DNA from: a virus
Virus record (IMG/VR): IMGVR_UViG_3300047322_000329
Location: 1 to 39,067 of that record
Direction: 5' to 3' (one strand)
DNA length: 39,067 bases
A program made the position numbers and the translations under genes. Below the pieces are notes generated by a model that saw only the letters and a list, made by a program, of their open reading frames with translations, searched no databases and was not told the origin of the DNA. This document shows, in pieces, positions 23,572 to 32,054 of the stretch; within the stretch, counting starts at the first letter, position 1, and each line of letters opens with the position of its first letter.

Positions 23572-23574
23572 GAC

Positions 23575-24102
23575 CTAGCCTCCAATCGAGCTTGTGATCG
23601 GTATCCAATCGAGGGTCCCGTTGGGATGATCTTCGATGCCGGCCGCCTCATCCACCGTGAACACTTGTCCGTCGCGGTCAGCACATTCCTCATCGTCGTC
23701 GCCGTCCATCGCCTCCACTTGTTGCACACCATAGGCGCCGTACGACGCGAGCGCGGCTTGGTTGTAGGCGAACATCAATTCGGTTCGCGCGATCCGCTCC
23801 GCCCGGTACTCACTGAACCCGGTTGCGGCTTGCACCAAGTCGCCCGCCTCCCCCGCGGATAGCCCTTGTTCAACCGCCGTCGCGATCAGCCGGCGCAATT
23901 CCCGCCGCGTCGCCTCATTGACCGACGTGACCCGGCCGGCGCCACGGAGCAGGACATTCGCCACGATCCCATGCGCCGCGCCGCTGTGGCCGCCTCGGTC
24001 CGGGAGTCCGTTGGCGCGAAGGTGCCGGACGTACGCCTGTCGTTGGCGATCGGAGACGCGGACGCCGCCCTCATACAGCGGGACGCCGCCCCGGAGCGTC
24101 AT
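23575..24102 (-). CDS. MuF / SPP1 gp7-like minor head protein
   Basis: 175 residues in an ATGA overlap after the portal. RIARTELMFAYNQAAL, GVQQVEAMDGDDDEEC, RDGQVFTV and HPNGTLDW follow the MuF C-terminal pattern; the usual HPNCRC is replaced by HPNGT, so the second metal-type Cys is missing. Family members sit inside the head next to the portal. Shorter than typical MuF (about 250 aa or more), carrying mainly the conserved domain. Confidence 0.75.
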   Translation of the reverse strand: MTLRGGVPLYEGGVRVSDRQRQAYVRHLRANGLPDRGGHSGAAHGIVANVLLRGAGRVTSVNEATRRELRRLIATAVEQGLSAGEAGDLVQAATGFSEYRAERIARTELMFAYNQAALASYGAYGVQQVEAMDGDDDEECADRDGQVFTVDEAAGIEDHPNGTLDWIPITSSIGG

Positions 24103-25970
24103 TCGATCGCGGGTGTGTCGAGCGCGTCGCGGATGTGGTCGTGGACGACTTCCGCCATGCCGGCCAACGCCGGTTCCAAGGCGTCCACCAACAGCTTGTC
24201 TTGGTGGGATGCACTCGGCCACCACAGGGACTCATCCGCCGGCCCATGGCGTTTGATCGTCTCCCAATTGCGTTCGATCAGGCGAGACACTTCGCGCCGC
24301 TGATCTTGGAGCGCGTTGTGGACAGCGGATTTCACGTGCGGTTCGACGTGGCGTTGCATTTGCTCGCGCAATCGCACCGCGCCGATGTCGTGACCACGCC
24401 GGGGAGCCGTGAGGGACGCCTTGCCGGCCGCGCGCTGTGCCGCCATCGCCGAGGGTGCGAGCGCCGCCGGCGTGATGCCCTTCGGTGGCGCCGGCGGGAC
24501 GTTGGCCGCGGGAGCCGCCACGCCGCCCGCCTGTGCCGGGATCACGCCGCCATCCGCTGATTGGATGAGGATCGGCGCCGGCGTTTCGTCCTCAAGGTCG
24601 GACTCCGGGATTTCGCCTGTGTCCGGGTTCGGTGCCATGCCGAATTCAACGAACGTCACCGGGAGGACGATTTGGTTGTCCAACGCCTCATCGCCGAAGG
24701 GATCGAGGCCCACGATCGCGCGCCGCTCACTGTTCCGCATCGGGAGGCCGGCCGAGAGTTGGACTTTCTTGAATGAGGGTTCGTCGTCATCGAATTCGGG
24801 TTCGTCAAAGATCAGGGTTGGCGCCCACCCGATCGCGTCCTCCCACCGGTCAAGGATCGCGTTTTGGATGTTCTCGCGGATTTCAACGAGCCGGTCGTGT
24901 ACGGCGCCCTGCCACAACGCCGCCTCATCGTACTTGCGGGTTTCGCCGCTGTTCAGTCCGCCGCTTGAGGTCGAGCCGCCGAGCATGGACAGCGGGACGC
25001 CCCACAGCGCGAGCAGCGCGTCCCTGTTGTGGTACATGAGGTCGATGATTTGCATTTCGCCGACCGACTGAACGGTTGACGTGAATTCCACCGGAGCGCG
25101 GACGATTTGCAGCCGGCGCGCCGCCTCCGGTTGCTCCGTGATGTTCCGCCAATCCTTGACGAGTTGGTTGTATAGCGTGTCGTCATCGATCCGGCCTTCC
25201 TTCGGCATGAGGATGCCGCTGATCCGGCCGCCCGACGCGAGCAGCGCCGAGTAATGGCGATCGATCAACCCGTTGTTCAGCGCCTTCGCCATGGATGACT
25301 CGATCAGGCCCGGAGCGAAGATGCCGGTATCCGGCATTTGGAGTTGGAACAGGACGACGGACTCCGGATCGAGTGGCGTCCCCGGATCACCCGGCCGCTT
25401 GTCGAGCAACCACGACTTGAGCAACCCGGAGTCGGTGCAATCCGGCGTCAGGCGATCCGGCCGGATGTAGAGGATCGCGTGCGGACAGCCGTTGCCGTCA
25501 AGGTTGTCGAGGAACCACGCGCCCTGTCCCGCGAGGCCCATGTGGCGTGACGTGATCCCCATTTGCTGCCGGCGCGTTTGCCGTCGCCCAATTCCGCCGA
25601 CGCCGCTGATTGGTAGGTCCGCCTGTGGTGACTCCAACAGGTGCAAGGCGTCGAGCGCCAACGGGTTGTAAGCCGGCGAGTCCTGCCAATCGTCATCGTT
25701 GATCGTGTTCGCGTCCGGGTCCTCAAGGTGCCAATCCGCGCCCGCCACCTTGCCGGAAATGATCCGCTCCGCCGCCCGCACCCAATCGACTTCGGTCCCG
25801 ATCTTGAGCGCCCGTTGCATCCGCTGTTGTGGTTCGGTGCCAAGGATCGTCGGAAGTAGGTACTCGGTCATCAGTACGCCGGCACCCGGACCAACCGGAC
25901 CGGCCTTCACCGCGGCCGCCGGCGCAATTGCGACAGGCGCCCGAACCGGGACGGGGACATGGAGACTCAC
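24099..25970 (-). CDS. Portal protein
   Basis: 623 residues. Wing/stem features include DWVRAAERIISGKVAGADWHL, ADLPISGVGG, HYSALLASGG, VPLSMLGGSTSSGGLNSGETRKYDE and a stem helix around the 400s. Residues about 475-530 form a Pro/Ala-rich linker to a C-terminal helical extension, making it longer than many HK97-type portals. Forms the dodecameric DNA gate. ATGA overlap with the small membrane gene upstream. Confidence 0.9.
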   Translation of the reverse strand: MSLHVPVPVRAPVAIAPAAAVKAGPVGPGAGVLMTEYLLPTILGTEPQQRMQRALKIGTEVDWVRAAERIISGKVAGADWHLEDPDANTINDDDWQDSPAYNPLALDALHLLESPQADLPISGVGGIGRRQTRRQQMGITSRHMGLAGQGAWFLDNLDGNGCPHAILYIRPDRLTPDCTDSGLLKSWLLDKRPGDPGTPLDPESVVLFQLQMPDTGIFAPGLIESSMAKALNNGLIDRHYSALLASGGRISGILMPKEGRIDDDTLYNQLVKDWRNITEQPEAARRLQIVRAPVEFTSTVQSVGEMQIIDLMYHNRDALLALWGVPLSMLGGSTSSGGLNSGETRKYDEAALWQGAVHDRLVEIRENIQNAILDRWEDAIGWAPTLIFDEPEFDDDEPSFKKVQLSAGLPMRNSERRAIVGLDPFGDEALDNQIVLPVTFVEFGMAPNPDTGEIPESDLEDETPAPILIQSADGGVIPAQAGGVAAPAANVPPAPPKGITPAALAPSAMAAQRAAGKASLTAPRRGHDIGAVRLREQMQRHVEPHVKSAVHNALQDQRREVSRLIERNWETIKRHGPADESLWWPSASHQDKLLVDALEPALAGMAEVVHDHIRDALDTPAIE

Positions 25971-26146
25971 GGTTCACCTTCCGTTCCGGTTGTTGGCGTG
26001 GTGCGATCGGCGACGAACGCGAGGACCGCGAAGTACGCGCCGGCCACGATCAGCGCGAGCCACGGCCACGGCGTCATCGCCGCCCCTGTGACGAGCAACG
26101 CGAACGCCGCTTCCCGTAGGTCGATCGTGACGCCTCGGAGGTTCAC
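25967..26146 (-). CDS. Small membrane protein, 59 aa
   Basis: Two hydrophobic stretches (AAFALLVTGAAM and WLALIVAGAYFAVLAFVA). GTG 26146 in GTGA overlap with the large terminase stop; GGAG five bases upstream. Inserted between terminase and portal; function unknown. Confidence 0.7.
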   Translation of the reverse strand: MNLRGVTIDLREAAFALLVTGAAMTPWPWLALIVAGAYFAVLAFVADRTTPTTGTEGEP

Positions 26147-27489
26147 GCCACTCCGCCGGCGGACTTCATGCCCTGCCAAGGGTTCGCCTCGGTGGGGATG
26201 AGCAATTCGTGGAAGGCCCACACCATCGCGTCCATGCGGTCCGGCGACTTGTCATCCGAGCCGGGGAGCCACGTGCATTGCTGATCTTCCAATTCCGGAT
26301 AGGCGCCGATGTGGTGGATGCGCGCCTGTTCGTACATGGCCGCCACAGGTTCGGCGCGGACCGCCTTCCCACGCGAGGCCCGGACCGCACGGTACGCAAC
26401 CGAGGGATCGACGGCTCGCAATGTGGCTTCCACCATGTCGCCTCCGTTGTTCACTTCGGCCACCACTCGATCCGCCTTGAACGTGTGGTACGCGTCCACA
26501 GCACGCCGCGCCCAATCGATCGGCGCGTACCGGCCCGATAGGTCCGCGAGGACGTAGCCATGTGACGGGTCCCTCGCATCCACACCGGCAACGATTATGC
26601 CTGTCTCGTCGCTCCCATCGCCGGACGTTACAGCAGGATCAACGGAAACCACAATACGGCGCAATTCCGGCGCCACTGTCCGCCGCGCCTGTTCGATCAT
26701 CGCCCGACGCCACAACGCGCCTTCGATGTCATCGATCAATTCCGCGTCCAATTCCTGCCGGCCGAGTTGCGTCCCGCCGTACCGCTCATACAGCTTCGCG
26801 CGCCGCTTGGCGTCAAGGTGCGGGTTGTCACTGAGTTTGGCGTGCGTGACGATCGTGTCCGCCCGCTTCATGATTTCAATGAACCGCTTGCGTAGCTTCG
26901 GCGTCGTGGTGATTACGCCGCGCGGGTGAGGCCCGAGCCGCAACCCGAATTCGATCATGTCCCACGCATCGTCCAACTTGCGCCACGCCGCCAATTCGTC
27001 CGCCCAATAGAAACAGTGTTGCGGACCGCGGAACCGTTCGACGTCCTCCGGGACGAACGTGCCGAATAGGTTGGCTTCCGCTCCGTTCGGCCACGACAGG
27101 TCCGCGAACAGGCTCGATCCCGGACGGAACCGGACGCGAGGATCGGCGCGAAGGATGCCGGACTCGCCTCGGACGCACGTGTCCACGGCGTCGTCATGCG
27201 TGGTGGAAATGATCGCCATCCGGTGAGGGACAGGACCGGGGAGACACGGCGTGGACTCGGCGTGTTGGTTCACAGCGTGCGAGCCGGCGTCAGTCTTGCC
27301 GGAACCGCGCCCGCCCATGAGCACCCACGCGCCCCAATCGTCGCCATCGGGAGGGACTTGGTGAGGCAACGGCAACCACGGCGCCGCCTCGCGCACCACG
27401 GCCGCCATGCGTAGGCGAAGGACCGCGAGCCGTACCGCCTCGGTTGCTGAGTCCGGCGCAATCCGGCCGAGCATGGTGTACGCCGGCAT
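26143..27489 (-). CDS. terL: Terminase large subunit
   Basis: 448 residues. ATPase: Walker A GGRGSGKT at 59-66, Walker B FYWADE at 160-165, coupling motif ITTTP at 193-197. RNase H-like nuclease: VSVDPA (Asp284), VVAEVNNGG (Glu345) and DRMDAM (Asp420). It packages DNA into the prohead and cuts concatemers. ATG 27489 follows the small subunit by 11 bases. Confidence 0.95.
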   Translation of the reverse strand: MPAYTMLGRIAPDSATEAVRLAVLRLRMAAVVREAAPWLPLPHQVPPDGDDWGAWVLMGGRGSGKTDAGSHAVNQHAESTPCLPGPVPHRMAIISTTHDDAVDTCVRGESGILRADPRVRFRPGSSLFADLSWPNGAEANLFGTFVPEDVERFRGPQHCFYWADELAAWRKLDDAWDMIEFGLRLGPHPRGVITTTPKLRKRFIEIMKRADTIVTHAKLSDNPHLDAKRRAKLYERYGGTQLGRQELDAELIDDIEGALWRRAMIEQARRTVAPELRRIVVSVDPAVTSGDGSDETGIIVAGVDARDPSHGYVLADLSGRYAPIDWARRAVDAYHTFKADRVVAEVNNGGDMVEATLRAVDPSVAYRAVRASRGKAVRAEPVAAMYEQARIHHIGAYPELEDQQCTWLPGSDDKSPDRMDAMVWAFHELLIPTEANPWQGMKSAGGVA

Positions 27490-27500
27490 GTGCCGCGCCC

Positions 27501-27923
27501 CTACTTGGTGCCGGCGTGTTCCCGGACGATCGTGTCCGCCTCGGCGAGCACATCGTCAACGCTCAAGCCGTGTTCGGCCGCCAATCGCTCCGCCTCCTGT
27601 CGAACGTCAACGCTGATTTCCATCCGCGCCTTCGGTCCGTACTGATCCGGCCAACGCCGCTCAAGCAACCATGCGGCCGCGTTCCATGACTGAGGGAGCC
27701 GAGCTTGCGCCGCCGCCACGATCACAGCCGTCAACGTTTGCTTCGCCGTGGACTCCGCCATGGCGAGCCGATCGGCGAAGTCCTCATCCTCGGTTTTCCA
27801 CCGATACAGGGTGATCCGGTGAATTCCCGCCGCCTGTGCCGCGTCCGTTTGCGTCAACCCGGCTTCGATGCCGGCGAGTACGGCCGCCTCCAATTCCGGC
27901 GATTTCGTGTGCGCGCGTGTCAC
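27501..27923 (-). CDS. terS: Terminase small subunit
   Basis: 140 residues from GTG 27923. N-terminal helix-turn-helix GLTQTDAAQAAGIHRITLYR at about 22-41, a helical oligomerisation core and an acidic helix near the C-terminus (LAAEHGLSVDDVLAEA). It recognises the packaging site and hands it to the large subunit. A weak TGATACGCT extended -10 lies just upstream (27924-27954). Confidence 0.85.
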   Translation of the reverse strand: MTRAHTKSPELEAAVLAGIEAGLTQTDAAQAAGIHRITLYRWKTEDEDFADRLAMAESTAKQTLTAVIVAAAQARLPQSWNAAAWLLERRWPDQYGPKARMEISVDVRQEAERLAAEHGLSVDDVLAEADTIVREHAGTK

Positions 27924-27954
27924 GTTGCGGAGCGTATCACTTGAGCGCGAGCGT

Positions 27955-28125
27955 TCAGTCCACCCGGAAGTACCGATCGAGCCGGCGGAGGTCGTCATCG
28001 GTGAGGATGCCCGCGTCCACCGCGCCCCGTAGCTTCCGCTTGAGCCACGCCACCGTCCACCACATCCCCACCAAGCCACCCGCGAGGAACGCGACCACAA
28101 CCACGATCACCACGGCCCAATCCAT
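27955..28125 (-). CDS. Small single-span membrane protein, 56 aa
   Basis: One membrane span at residues 3-27 (VVIVVVVAFLAGGLVGMWW), then a basic segment and an acidic tail LTDDDLRRLDRYFRVD resembling SHOCT-like short C-terminal helices. ATG shares one base with the preceding TAA stop. Confidence 0.75.
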   Translation of the reverse strand: MDWAVVIVVVVAFLAGGLVGMWWTVAWLKRKLRGAVDAGILTDDDLRRLDRYFRVD

Positions 28126-28658
28126 TACGGGTTCGCCCGGATATAGGCTTCCACGTCCTCATCGGCCAACGCATCCACGGCCGCGAAGTCCATCCCCGGC
28201 CCGATCGTCTCCACCCAATGCGCCGGGATCAGGACACCCGGCTCGCGATCGTGGACACCACGCTCGCCGTTTGCGCGCGCTGTAGTCCGCGTGACGATGT
28301 GAGGCTCGCAACCGTCCGTGATCCGCACATCCGCCCACACCATCACGTCGATCAATTGCCACACCGCGAGCAGGGACACCAACCCGACGTCGTACGGTCC
28401 CGGCCGCAACCGATCCCGGAGGGACTTGAGTTTCCGGTTGGACACGAACAGGCACGCACGGCCGCGAGTCGCCCACCGATCTTTCGGCCGGCATTTCAAC
28501 TCGGCGAACGCCACGATTTCGCCGTCCACCTTGAACCGGAAGTCCACTTCGCCGAATTGCTTGGCGATCGCCACGTTCCAATCGGTGCGGTTGCATATCC
28601 GCGCCGCGACAACCTTTTGGCGCCGGCGATCCTCCGGGGACTCAAGAGTGGCCGCCAT
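28125..28658 (-). CDS. PD-(D/E)XK-like nuclease
   Basis: 177 residues. VDFRFKVDGEIVAFAELKCR gives the Asp and Glu-x-Lys core of the PD-(D/E)XK fold, preceded by a helix (NVAIAKQFGE) and followed by a Lys/Arg-rich segment. No specificity domain recognisable. Could act as a resolvase, a host-DNA-degrading nuclease or a packaging nuclease. TGATG overlap with the gene upstream. Confidence 0.65.
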   Translation of the reverse strand: MAATLESPEDRRRQKVVAARICNRTDWNVAIAKQFGEVDFRFKVDGEIVAFAELKCRPKDRWATRGRACLFVSNRKLKSLRDRLRPGPYDVGLVSLLAVWQLIDVMVWADVRITDGCEPHIVTRTTARANGERGVHDREPGVLIPAHWVETIGPGMDFAAVDALADEDVEAYIRANP

Positions 28659-28906
28659 CACTCGGACACCATGACGGGAGTGTCCCCCGGACGCACCGCG
28701 CGTTCCCACCGGACCGGCGCGACACGGCCACACTCGCACCACGCCCACACGCTGTTCCCGCCGGCCATGAAGGGACGATGGCCCGCCATGCCGATCGCTC
28801 CCCCGAGCATGTGGACGGACCGTTGGTCGAACCGGTGCCGGTGGAATTGCCGCCGGCCGCCGCGCGGATGACCGCCTCGCGTGTGTCGCGTCGCCGGCGA
28901 CGTCAC
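28658..28906 (-). CDS. Basic hypothetical with CxC motif, 82 aa
   Basis: GTG in a GTGA overlap with the upstream gene. The N-terminal third is Arg/His-rich and probably unstructured; the second half has WAWCECGRVAPVRW (Cys57, Cys59), a half zinc-ribbon. Unrecognised. Confidence 0.6.
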   Translation of the reverse strand: MTSPATRHTRGGHPRGGRRQFHRHRFDQRSVHMLGGAIGMAGHRPFMAGGNSVWAWCECGRVAPVRWERAVRPGDTPVMVSE

Positions 28907-29166
28907 GTCCCGCGCGCCTCGGCGACTGTCTCCACGTCCTGTGTGATCCGGACCACGTACCAACCCGACACGGAGTCCCGATGCCACTTCACCCGCGGCT
29001 TGCCGAGCGCCCACGTCTTGAACACGCGCCGGCGCCACCCGACTTGGCGCGCCATGGTTTCCAACGCGATCCGCCGTTCCAACCTGAACGCGGCAAGCAC
29101 GCCGCCCCGGTAGCGCGCGACGTGTTCCGGCGTGACGGCCCGTTGGAGTTGCAGCGTTTTCACCAT
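28903..29166 (-). CDS. Basic hypothetical, 87 aa
   Basis: Arg-rich small protein with strands around WHRDSVSGWYVVRI at the C-terminus, like single-strand or dsRNA/DNA-binding small folds. ATG 29166 or the following GTG are both possible, since both overlap the upstream stop. Function unknown. Confidence 0.65.
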   Translation of the reverse strand: MVKTLQLQRAVTPEHVARYRGGVLAAFRLERRIALETMARQVGWRRRVFKTWALGKPRVKWHRDSVSGWYVVRITQDVETVAEARGT

Positions 29167-29258
29167 CGCCCGCGCGCCTTGGCGATCCCGGCCGCGAGCA
29201 GGAATTCCACCACGCCGAGCAACAGGAACGCGACCACGCCGGCCGCGACCAACGTCAC
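29160..29258 (-). CDS. Tiny membrane peptide, 32 aa
   Basis: VTLVAAGVVAFLLLGVVEF continues to a basic end (KARGRW). GTG in a GTGA overlap with the upstream stop; its own stop overlaps the next start. The tight coupling is the main evidence that it is real. Confidence 0.6.
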   Translation of the reverse strand: MTLVAAGVVAFLLLGVVEFLLAAGIAKARGRW

Positions 29259-29503
29259 CGCGTCCACCGTGTCACCCGGTCCCACACGGCCCACCACCCG
29301 ATCGGCATCGTCACCTTGCGGACTCCCTTGACGATCGAGTCTTGCCGCGCGGACGTGTCCCGGAACAGCATGGCGTCGCCCTTCGCGTCCGAGGCCCACC
29401 CGGAGCCACACACCGGACACACGCGCCCGGTCCACGTGACGCCTCGGATGGTGACGGTCCGGAACGCCATGAGGGACCCGTCCACCTTGCACCGGTCATT
29501 CAC
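29255..29503 (-). CDS. Zinc-knuckle hypothetical, 82 aa
   Basis: CPVCGSGW (Cys29, Cys32) plus Cys5 and an N-terminal beta pair; aromatic C-terminus IGWWAVWDRV. GTGA overlap start at 29503. Unrecognised. Confidence 0.65.
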   Translation of the reverse strand: MNDRCKVDGSLMAFRTVTIRGVTWTGRVCPVCGSGWASDAKGDAMLFRDTSARQDSIVKGVRKVTMPIGWWAVWDRVTRWTR

Positions 29504-29736
29504 CGGAGCGCCGCGCCCCGCTTCACCAATTCCACCGTGATCGCCCGAACGGTGTCGTACCGCGGGTCCGGATAGCCGATCCCACACACGCGCATACCAT
29601 CGGCGATCCGCTCGATCGTGTACGCCAATTCGCGCTGTAGTGTCCATGTCTCCGCCGTCGCAATCTCAACGCCACGGTCGAACGTGCGCGTTGTCGTGAT
29701 CCCGTAGTTAGTCGTTCCCGGATATTCGTGAGTCAC
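29500..29736 (-). CDS. Hypothetical, 78 aa
   Basis: GTG start with AAGGGGA upstream, GTGA overlap. Contains ETWTLQRELAYTIERIADGM, a probable amphipathic helix, and a second helix VRAITVELVKR. No family recognised. Confidence 0.65.
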   Translation of the reverse strand: MTHEYPGTTNYGITTTRTFDRGVEIATAETWTLQRELAYTIERIADGMRVCGIGYPDPRYDTVRAITVELVKRGAALR

Positions 29737-29858
29737 CGTCGTCCCCTTCGATCGCGGAACCGGACGCCGCCCCCACGGCGCCCGATCCACCACTCAAGCG
29801 CGCCGGCCGCGAGGCACATCGCCAACGGTCCCAACGCGAGCGCGAGCGCGCCGGCCAC
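29733..29858 (-). CDS. Tiny membrane peptide, 41 aa
   Basis: Single hydrophobic stretch ALALALGPLAMCLAAGAL followed by a strongly basic tail. The GTG start shares a base with the upstream TAG. Coupled both sides. Confidence 0.6.
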   Translation of the reverse strand: MAGALALALGPLAMCLAAGALEWWIGRRGGGVRFRDRRGRR

Positions 29859-30226
29859 TACGCCTTCGGCTTCCGCCGAGACTTGGCGAGCCGTTCCCGC
29901 GCCGCCGCGATCCGCTCCGCCTTGACGTCCGGGTCCATGTCGGCCCACCGCTGTCGAGCGCGGGACTTGCGCCCCACCTTGACCACGGCGTCCCGCTGCC
30001 GGTAGATCGCCTCGGCGACCTTCGGCGGGAGCACCATCCGCACGGAGCCTTCCGCGCCGACTTGCTGAATGAACACGTACAACCCTTCCTCGGTCGAATA
30101 CGTTTGGACGACGTGCGCCGACGAATTGCCGAGCATGGGTTGGACGGTCGCGATCGTGGTTGGCCGCGTCTTGTGAACGCCGGGGATGCCATCCATCGAT
30201 CCGATGATCCGGTCGAATGTGTCCAA
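29858..30226 (-). CDS. Hypothetical DNA-associated protein, 122 aa
   Basis: TTG start at 30226 is supported by GGAGG seven bases upstream, in the same leader arrangement as other operon-first genes. A beta core (GLYVFIQQVG, VRMVLPPKV) is followed by a basic helical tail (RARQRWADMD, then KAERIAAARERLAKSRR). It heads the operon running down to the nuclease and terminase genes. A regulatory or nucleoid-like role is possible but unproven. Confidence 0.65.
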   Translation of the reverse strand: MDTFDRIIGSMDGIPGVHKTRPTTIATVQPMLGNSSAHVVQTYSTEEGLYVFIQQVGAEGSVRMVLPPKVAEAIYRQRDAVVKVGRKSRARQRWADMDPDVKAERIAAARERLAKSRRKPKA

Positions 30227-30313
30227 GGGTCGCCTCCGTTTCCGATCGTCGTGGCCCAAGGGGACCACGCCCTAAGACTACAACGCCGGCGTCGCGACGG
30301 GAACCCGTACGAT
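30227..30313 (-). promoter_or_regulatory. CGTACGG-family promoter module
   Basis: Minus strand: box ATCGTACGGGTT (30302-30313), -35 TTCCCG (30298-30303), 17-bp spacer, -10 TAGTCT (30275-30280). Five bases on begins an 8-bp stem with one G-U pair and a CCTT loop (30250-30269), then GATCGGAAACGGAGG. The spacer contains the palindromes CGTCGCGACG and ACGCCGGCGT. Confidence 0.8.
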
Positions 30314-30338
30314 CGTCCGGCGTTGCGTAGTACCAACG

Positions 30339-30479
30339 TCAGGAAGCGATCAGCCACCCGACGACGAGCGCGAAGCCGAGGAAGGTCCATCCGAGCCGGC
30401 GCCTTGCCGGCCGGGACGATTGCGCGAGCTTCCCGGCGATTGCGAAGGTGGCGATCAGCCACAGCCACAACAGGATCAT
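30339..30479 (-). CDS. Small two-span membrane protein, 46 aa
   Basis: ILLWLWLIATFAIAG, a basic turn (RPARRR) and WTFLGFALVVGWLIAS. ATG 30479 in ATGA overlap with the upstream zinc-cluster gene, GGAGG upstream. Function unknown. Confidence 0.75.
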   Translation of the reverse strand: MILLWLWLIATFAIAGKLAQSSRPARRRLGWTFLGFALVVGWLIAS

Positions 30480-30676
30480 TGGTTGCCTCCGATCAATTCG
30501 ACTTCACCGAGCTTGGCGTGGTGGCCGCACAGCCGAGCGCCGGCCACGCCCCACCGGCCGCGCCACGGACATTGGTGGATGTCCCACCGCCATCGCCCGC
30601 GGACTTCCGCTTGGCATTGAGGGACGGCATAGGCGTCCTCCGGAACGGCGTCGAGTGGGATCACAAGGCGCGTCAT
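30476..30676 (-). CDS. Small Cys/His-cluster protein, 66 aa
   Basis: Cys21, Cys36, Cys50 and His53 (LCGHH) with Trp-rich spacing, the same pattern as the genes at 35336 and 34. ATGA overlap with the ADP-ribosyltransferase-like gene. Probably one zinc site; role unknown. Confidence 0.7.
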   Translation of the reverse strand: MTRLVIPLDAVPEDAYAVPQCQAEVRGRWRWDIHQCPWRGRWGVAGARLCGHHAKLGEVELIGGNQ

Positions 30677-31326
30677 TCGGCCAACGCCTTGTCGTCAAAC
30701 GGGTCCCACACCACTTCCGACTCGCCCCGCCCGGTGTTGTATCCGAGCACGGCGTCCCGGTTGATCCGAGCAACGAGGATTTCGCCATCGCGTCCCCGCT
30801 GTCGGAGCGCCGCGCCGTTCGCGAATTTCTCCGCGATGCCCTTGTCCAACGACCACGCGATCCCCGGCTTGGTGCCGGCGTCCTGTCCCCGGTAGACGGT
30901 CAGGACCTTCGACCGCGGCAATCCCTTGCCGTCTCGGAGGTAGCGCCCCTTGAGCGTCCGCGCCCGCTTCCACATGGACAGGAACCGCGGGTCCGTGTCG
31001 TCCGGGTCCGCCCCGCGCCACAGGTGACACAGGTTCCGGACGATCCATTCGTCCGACAACGCGCCCTCGCGCCACAGGTCATGTGCGAGCTTCACGCGAG
31101 CGTACGAACCGGTCAGGAACACGGCTTGTTCCGCTGTCATTTCGCCGGCGCGGAATTGCCGCAACCGCTCCTGCGCGGACAGTTGATCGCCGGCCATGAT
31201 GTGCGCCGTGATCCCCAACGACGGGTCCTTGGCGTACAGGCGAGCCGCGATCTTGTCTTGCTTCACGACGCGTTCGGCCGCCGGCCGGGGGAAACCGACC
31301 TTGACCAATTGCGCGACGGTTGTCAT
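30673..31326 (-). CDS. Putative mono-ADP-ribosyltransferase
   Basis: 217 residues. The C-terminal 80 residues show the R-S-E signature of the toxin-type ART fold: TVYRG (Arg146) on the first strand, IAWSLDKGIAEKFA (Ser159) on the second, and GESEV (Glu202-Ser-Glu204) as the ExE loop, with LVARINRDAVLGY between. The N-terminal 130 residues are a helical domain with no recognised family. Phage ARTs modify host RNA polymerase, ribosomal or other proteins early in infection. Target unknown. First gene after promoter 31375-31413, ATG with AACAGGAG upstream. Confidence 0.7.
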   Translation of the reverse strand: MTTVAQLVKVGFPRPAAERVVKQDKIAARLYAKDPSLGITAHIMAGDQLSAQERLRQFRAGEMTAEQAVFLTGSYARVKLAHDLWREGALSDEWIVRNLCHLWRGADPDDTDPRFLSMWKRARTLKGRYLRDGKGLPRSKVLTVYRGQDAGTKPGIAWSLDKGIAEKFANGAALRQRGRDGEILVARINRDAVLGYNTGRGESEVVWDPFDDKALAE

Positions 31327-31334
31327 CGGGATGT

Positions 31335-31413
31335 CTCCTGTTCGATCGAGTGGATCGGGTGCCGATCCGTGAGGAACGTACACCCGATCCGAGCAGCTTC
31401 CAAGCCGTACGTT
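31335..31413 (-). promoter_or_regulatory. CGTACGG-family promoter module
   Basis: Minus strand: box AACGTACGGCTT (31402-31413), -35 TTGGAA (31398-31403), 17-bp spacer, -10 TACGTT (31375-31380). Exactly six bases on begins GGATCGG-CAC-CCGATCC (31352-31368), then GATCGAACAGGAG (31335-31347). The spacer also holds GGATCGGGTG, complementary to CACCCGATCC in the leader. Confidence 0.85.
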
Positions 31414-31417
31414 CGTC

Positions 31418-31756
31418 CTAGTTAGGAAGTCCCGCCGGCGTTGGGTTGCCGATCGCGCCAAAGTCCACTTTCGGGTCCTCGCCGCGGTCGATTGCCTTGG
31501 TTGCCTCGGTCACGATGCCGAGCATTGCGGCCGCCTTGCCGGCTTCCATAGCCGCCTCGGCGAGCGCGCGGAGCGTGTCCATGTCCACGTTGTCAACGCT
31601 CGCGAATTTCGCGAGGAACGTGGCTTGCGCCAACTTCGCGGTCAGGTCCTTGTGCGCCTTGCGGAGTTGAATGAACAGCACGCGCCCGGTTGCGCGCGCC
31701 GCGTCTCGGATGGCGTCGGTTTCGTCATCCGCGATCGCGTCCGGTACTTCCACCAT
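31418..31756 (-). CDS. Helical hypothetical, 112 aa
   Basis: M-V-E-V start at 31756 with AGGAGG upstream. Mostly helical, Ala-rich (TLRALAEAAMEAGKAAAML), with no signal or membrane segment. Unrecognised; last gene before a promoter. Confidence 0.75.
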   Translation of the reverse strand: MVEVPDAIADDETDAIRDAARATGRVLFIQLRKAHKDLTAKLAQATFLAKFASVDNVDMDTLRALAEAAMEAGKAAAMLGIVTEATKAIDRGEDPKVDFGAIGNPTPAGLPN

Positions 31757-31757
31757 G

Positions 31758-32054
31758 TCATGCCTCCTGTGTCGATCGGTTGACGGGACGGAGCGCCGCG
31801 TCCACGTACGACTTCACGGACCGGAGCGTGTCAGCCACGCCACCGGTGCGAGCGTTCGCCACGGCGACGCCGTGTCCGTTGTCCGTGAGGAACCAATCCC
31901 ACGGATAGTTGTCGATCCCCGGCCGGCCGGTGCAATACGTCTCGGCGACGTTCATCCCGCCCATGTCGGCCCACCATTTCGGCGTGCCGTCCGGTGTTCG
32001 TTCGTGGTGCCACCGCAAGCGGAATTCCGTCCGCCGCGGTTCACGCGTTGCCAT
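31758..32054 (-). CDS. Hypothetical, 98 aa
   Basis: N-terminal beta hairpin (TEFRLRWHHE), then KWWADMGG and DNYPWDWFLTDNG, a Trp-rich surface, and a C-terminal helix. ATG follows the previous stop with no gap, AGGAGG upstream. Unrecognised. Confidence 0.75.
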   Translation of the reverse strand: MATREPRRTEFRLRWHHERTPDGTPKWWADMGGMNVAETYCTGRPGIDNYPWDWFLTDNGHGVAVANARTGGVADTLRSVKSYVDAALRPVNRSTQEA

